In this document: positions 21,971 to 24,667 of the stretch, piece after piece
How positions within the stretch are numbered: position 1 is the first letter of the stretch
How the letters are laid out: each line of letters begins with the position of its first letter
Assembly (NCBI GenBank): GCA_965533275.1
Contig: CBESWG010000044.1
Coordinates: 1 to 24,667, forward strand
Direction: 5' to 3'
Origin: JAUXEH01 sp965533275
GTDB taxonomy: Bacteria; Acidobacteriota; Aminicenantia; Aminicenantales; Aminicenantaceae
DNA length: 24,667 bases
Notes under the pieces: model-generated
Databases searched by the model: none
What the model saw: the letters and a program-made list of their open reading frames with translations, nothing else
What the model was told of the DNA's origin: nothing
Program-made: the position numbers and the translations under genes

Positions 21971-23677
21971 ATGACTAAAAGGGAAAGCGTAGACCTGGAT
22001 TCCGGGGCCACGTGGCAGAAAATCTTCGAGCAGCTTCCCTTTCAAATCCTCGAACTTGATCTGGAAAGGACCATCCTCTACATAAACCGGTCATTCGGAG
22101 GCAAAAGCCAAGACGAGGTGGTGGGTACCAGTATCAAAGATCACATGCCCGCCAAGGATCATGCTAATATCCAAAAGCTCTTAGAGAGTATGGCCCGTAC
22201 CGGGGAAGCTGCCCGAAGCGAAATATCTATGGTTCTCGCGGACTGGTCCCAGAGATGGTTCGAGTCTTACATCACACCCTACGTGAAGGATGGGAGGGTC
22301 ATCAAGTTCATCGTGCTCAACCAGGACATCACAGAACTGAAGACGAACGAACAGGCGCTCCGGGATAGCGAACAAAAGTTTCGTGCCCTGGCCGAACAAT
22401 CGCCCAACATGATCTTCATCAATGCAAAGGGCCGCGTCGTGTTCGCCAACAAGATGTGCGAAGATCTCATGGGCTACTCGCGTGAAGAGTTCTACTCCCC
22501 GGACTTCGATTACTTTTGCCTGTTTGTGCCTGAATCACGTCCCCTCATCCAGCAGAACTTCGCTCGCCAGATGCTTGAGGAAGAGCTCCCGCCGCAGGAG
22601 TACACCTTCGTGACCAAATCCGGGAGACATCTGAACGGGCTGGTCTCCACCCGCCGGTTCTCTTACGAGAACGAGACCGCCATCCTGGGGATCGTCACAG
22701 ACATCACTGACCTCAAGGAGGCCGAGAGAGCCCTCAAGCAGGCCCATGACGAGTTGGAATCACGTGTCGAAGAAAGAACCGCCGAGCTCACCATCGCCAA
22801 TGCTCGCAAGCAGCTCGAGATCGAGGAGCGCGTAAAAGCAGAATCCGCCCTGAAAACAAGCGAGGAACTTCTCCGCACTATCCTGGATTCCTCCCCGGAT
22901 GCCATCACGGTGACCGACAGTAGTGGCAGAGTTATCGAATGTAACCGAGCCACCCTCGAACAACTCAGATACAATTCTAAGAAGGACCTGCTGCATAAGG
23001 ATTCTCTTGAGTTGATGGCAGAAAAAGATCAGGCCCGGGCCATACGCAACATCGAGGAGGTCGTCCGAGAAGGAAGTATGCAGAACGTCGAATTCCAAGT
23101 GGTGCGCAAGGATGGAACGATGTTCGAAGCCGAGGCGTCGTCGAGTGTCATCAAGGATGCAAAAGGGGAGCTTCGCGGTTTCGTGTTCGTGACCAAGGAT
23201 ATCACCGACCGCAAAGCCTCCGAAGCAGCCCTGCTCCTCTCCCAGTCCGAGCTGCGCGACCAGAAGAAGGCCCTGGAACAGAAGAACATAGCCCTCGGCG
23301 AGATTATCGCTCAGGTCGAGATTGAAAAACAAAAGATCAAGGATGACATAACGCTCAATGTCCAGCGCGTGCTCGTGCCTATCCTGGACAAGATGGAAGT
23401 GCTGCCCAATCCCAAGCCGCTGCTGGATGTCCTGCGCCAAAGCCTGGACAATGTGGCCTCATACTACGCATCCCGGATCACGGAAAAGACCGCCAACCTG
23501 ACACCCCGGGAGGTCGAGATCTGCAACATGATCCGGGGCGGCCTATCCTCGAAGGATATCGCCGAGCTCCTGAAAATCTCTCTGGCAACGGTGGAACGAC
23601 ACCGGAAAAACATACGCACCAAGCTCGATCTGACCAATCAGGACGTCAATCTGGCCACCTTCCTACGCAATTTCTAG
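21971..23677 (+). CDS. Three-PAS sensory regulator with C-terminal LuxR-type HTH
   Basis: This is a 568-residue one-component regulator. PAS1 spans about 15-120, ending VLNQDITELK. PAS2 spans about 132-250, ending GIVTDITDLKEAE. A coiled coil with ESRVEERTAEL fills about 250-290. PAS3 spans about 296-412, ending FVTKDITDRKASE. A second coiled coil covers about 412-450. The LuxR-type helix-turn-helix is at 510-553, with LTPREVEICNMIRGGLSS and KISLATVERHRKNIRTKL. There is no receiver, kinase or GGDEF domain and no TM helix, so it probably senses a cytoplasmic signal, perhaps redox or a small ligand, and binds DNA directly. The start follows GGGAG. Tandem repeats upstream suggest autoregulation. 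The permease next door is a possible target, but its promoter is sigma-54 type. Confidence 0.93.
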   Translation: MTKRESVDLDSGATWQKIFEQLPFQILELDLERTILYINRSFGGKSQDEVVGTSIKDHMPAKDHANIQKLLESMARTGEAARSEISMVLADWSQRWFESYITPYVKDGRVIKFIVLNQDITELKTNEQALRDSEQKFRALAEQSPNMIFINAKGRVVFANKMCEDLMGYSREEFYSPDFDYFCLFVPESRPLIQQNFARQMLEEELPPQEYTFVTKSGRHLNGLVSTRRFSYENETAILGIVTDITDLKEAERALKQAHDELESRVEERTAELTIANARKQLEIEERVKAESALKTSEELLRTILDSSPDAITVTDSSGRVIECNRATLEQLRYNSKKDLLHKDSLELMAEKDQARAIRNIEEVVREGSMQNVEFQVVRKDGTMFEAEASSSVIKDAKGELRGFVFVTKDITDRKASEAALLLSQSELRDQKKALEQKNIALGEIIAQVEIEKQKIKDDITLNVQRVLVPILDKMEVLPNPKPLLDVLRQSLDNVASYYASRITEKTANLTPREVEICNMIRGGLSSKDIAELLKISLATVERHRKNIRTKLDLTNQDVNLATFLRNF

Positions 23678-23680
23678 TAC

Positions 23681-23699
23681 TGGGTATATATTATACCCA
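23681..23699. terminator. Palindrome just after the PAS-LuxR stop codon
   Basis: TGGGTATA (23681-23688) pairs perfectly with TATACCCA (23692-23699) over a 3-nt loop, 3 nt after the stop. The stem is AT-rich and no run of T follows. It may be a weak terminator or a protein-binding palindrome. Confidence 0.4.
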
Positions 23700-23765
23700 A
23701 TTTATGCCCATGCTAGCGATTTTGCTATTCCACGCCATTATGCAGAAAAAAGGGAGTATGACACT

Positions 23766-23897
23766 CTCCCCCCAGGGGAAACAGGGGGCTTACCTCATAT
23801 AATGGAGATATTTCAGAGGGGGGAGGTTGCCGGCTGATGTCAGCAAAAGGGGGGTTGATGATGGGAACCAAAAAGGTGGGGGCTCTACCCAGCCGGC
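23766..23897 (+). other. Structured G-rich intergenic element, possible leader RNA
   Basis: The 376-nt gap before the TerB-like gene contains two neighbouring long-range stems. CTCCCCCC (23766-23773) pairs with GGGGGGAG (23818-23825). GCCGGCTG (23829-23836) pairs with CAGCCGGC (23890-23897). A small GCTG-ATGT-CAGC hairpin (23833-23844) competes with the second stem. Strings of G and an unpaired GGGAACCAAAAAGGTGGG core lie inside. I compared it by eye with cobalamin, c-di-GMP, glycine and TPP riboswitches and found no convincing match. The rest of the gap is AT-rich (23940-23980) with no gene seen. Confidence 0.4.
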
Positions 23898-24053
23898 CAA
23901 GCAAAGCCATATCTATAATAGCGCTCATAGCATCCGTATGTCAAGCGTGTTTTTAAAAATTTTATATTTTTTTTTGTTACGGGCTCTCCAGTTCATGGCC
24001 CGGCCTTGACTCCAGCCCGGATGCCGACTAATATGACCCTTGAGCGGACCCGA

Positions 24054-24530
24054 ATGTTTAATCTGAAAAACCGAATTTTGAAACTCACCGACAACGACAT
24101 CCCGTATCTGGAGAGCTCCGCCTCCGACACCCTCGAACGCCTCCAAATCGCGACCTGTGTCGTGCTCCTGGAAGTGGCCAGATCCGACGATGATCTCAGC
24201 TCGCTGGAAAAGGCCACGCTGTCCGCAGTCCTCCAGAAGGAGCTCAGGATACCCGAGGAGGCCGTCGAAGCCCTCTTGGAAGTGGCCCATTCCAGGCGTG
24301 AGGAGAGCGTCGACCTCTATGAGTTCACCGGCCTCATCAACGAAAACTATTCCCTGGCCGAAAAGATCCGTATCGTCGAGCTCACCTGGAGGATCATCTA
24401 CGCGGACAAGGAGCTCAACCGCTACGAGGATCACTTCGTCCATAAACTGGCCCGGCTTCTCCGCCTCCGTCATGAGGACCTGATCGATGCCAAGCTGAAA
24501 GTCCTGGAGGAGGTCCGCGGGCAGGCTTGA
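24054..24530 (+). CDS. TerB-fold protein (COG4103-like)
   Basis: A 158-residue, all-helical, acidic protein resembling the TerB/COG4103 group. It shows the internal repeat typical of the fold: LLEVARSDDDLSSLEKATL (about 38-56) and WRIIYADKELNRYEDHFV (about 112-129). Each has an acidic cluster able to bind a metal ion. DLYEFTGLINENYSLAEKIRIVELTW lies between them, and the C-terminus is LIDAKLKVLEEVRG. TerB relatives are linked to tellurite resistance and to membrane-associated stress modules, but this branch is uncharacterised. The ATG at 24054 gives the family-like start MFNLKNRI; ATG codons at 24021 and 24033 are in-frame alternatives. An FHA-domain gene follows after 13 nt, so the two are probably cotranscribed. 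Confidence 0.86.
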   Translation: MFNLKNRILKLTDNDIPYLESSASDTLERLQIATCVVLLEVARSDDDLSSLEKATLSAVLQKELRIPEEAVEALLEVAHSRREESVDLYEFTGLINENYSLAEKIRIVELTWRIIYADKELNRYEDHFVHKLARLLRLRHEDLIDAKLKVLEEVRGQA

Positions 24531-24543
24531 GAGGGAGGAACAT

Positions 24544-24667
24544 GTGCCCTACCTGGTGCTGATCCTGGAAGATTCCCAGGCGAAAAGCTGCGAGATCACG
24601 AAACCGGTCTTTACCATCGGGAGGAGCCCTGCCAGCGACGTGGTCGTCCCCGACCGCTTCGTCTCCC
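24544..24667 (+). CDS. FHA-domain protein, N-terminal fragment (cut by window edge)
   Basis: Starting from GTG 24544, preceded by GGGAGGAACAT, 41 codons are visible before the window ends. Residues about 22-41 read PVFTIGRSPASDVVVPDRFVS. This is the opening of a forkhead-associated domain, with the GR...SD signature that supports phosphothreonine recognition. The ATG two bases earlier is in another frame and stops within seven codons. FHA proteins dock onto Thr-phosphorylated partners. No Ser/Thr kinase is seen in the window, so its partner and the rest of its architecture are unknown. Confidence 0.85.
   Translation, partial: MPYLVLILEDSQAKSCEITKPVFTIGRSPASDVVVPDRFVS

Noticed and set aside
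23766..23897. A known riboswitch (cobalamin, c-di-GMP-I, TPP or glycine)
   Set aside because: None of the conserved core strings of those classes are present in the right order; only generic stems remain.
23725..23928. Small minus-strand protein of 67 codons
   Set aside because: It has no ribosome site or family match and is Pro/Leu-rich because it reads G-rich structured sequence in antisense.

Overview
This looks like chromosomal DNA from a diderm bacterium. The evidence is a TonB-type protein, an exported lipoprotein, a Sec accessory operon and MenA-type quinone synthesis. Most genes favour G/C-ending codons (CTG, GAG, AAG, ATC). The long MacB/FtsX-type permease behind a sigma-54 promoter, the PAS-LuxR regulator and the exported methyltransferase lipoprotein would suit Acidobacteriota or Aminicenantota-like lineages. 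That placement is inference; no rRNA or marker tree is available here.

Region 1 (1-7463, minus strand) is a housekeeping block. A probable operon reads menA, lepB, tgt, yajC, secD, secF and a truncated tonB. It has a TATAAT promoter candidate and a 13-nt palindrome in front of menA. Behind it lies a YchF/OLA1-like GTPase. Region 2 (7464-13237) starts with a second signal peptidase I gene, a close paralogue of the first on the opposite strand. Next come a membrane protein with a degenerate alkaline-phosphatase-superfamily domain on the minus strand, then a SAM hydroxide adenosyltransferase-like gene and recD2 on the plus strand. The SAM gene has Glu where its family's catalytic His belongs.

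Region 3 (13238-14246) holds a 75-bp palindromic repeat, tRNA-Arg(CCT), an AT-rich DUF427 gene that looks foreign, and a small zinc ribbon. Region 4 (14280-17852) has TauE/SafE and SpoIIM-family membrane proteins on the minus strand. Divergent to them is a two-gene plus-strand operon: a sulfite-oxidase-like molybdenum enzyme and a predicted exported methyltransferase lipoprotein. A sulfite oxidase-like protein beside a sulfite-exporter-like protein hints at sulfur oxyanion handling.

Region 5 (18050-24667) carries a DUF7544-like membrane protein (minus), a sigma-54-driven MacB/FtsX permease, a three-PAS LuxR regulator preceded by tandem operator-like repeats, a TerB-fold protein and the start of an FHA-domain gene.

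The most unusual non-coding signal is a 107-nt repeat present three times (15819-15925 inverted, 17856-17962, 21745-21851). All copies have the same length. Two begin four nucleotides after a stop codon, and all share a hairpin whose stem or loop varies between copies. I found no CRISPR array, transposase gene or prophage module.
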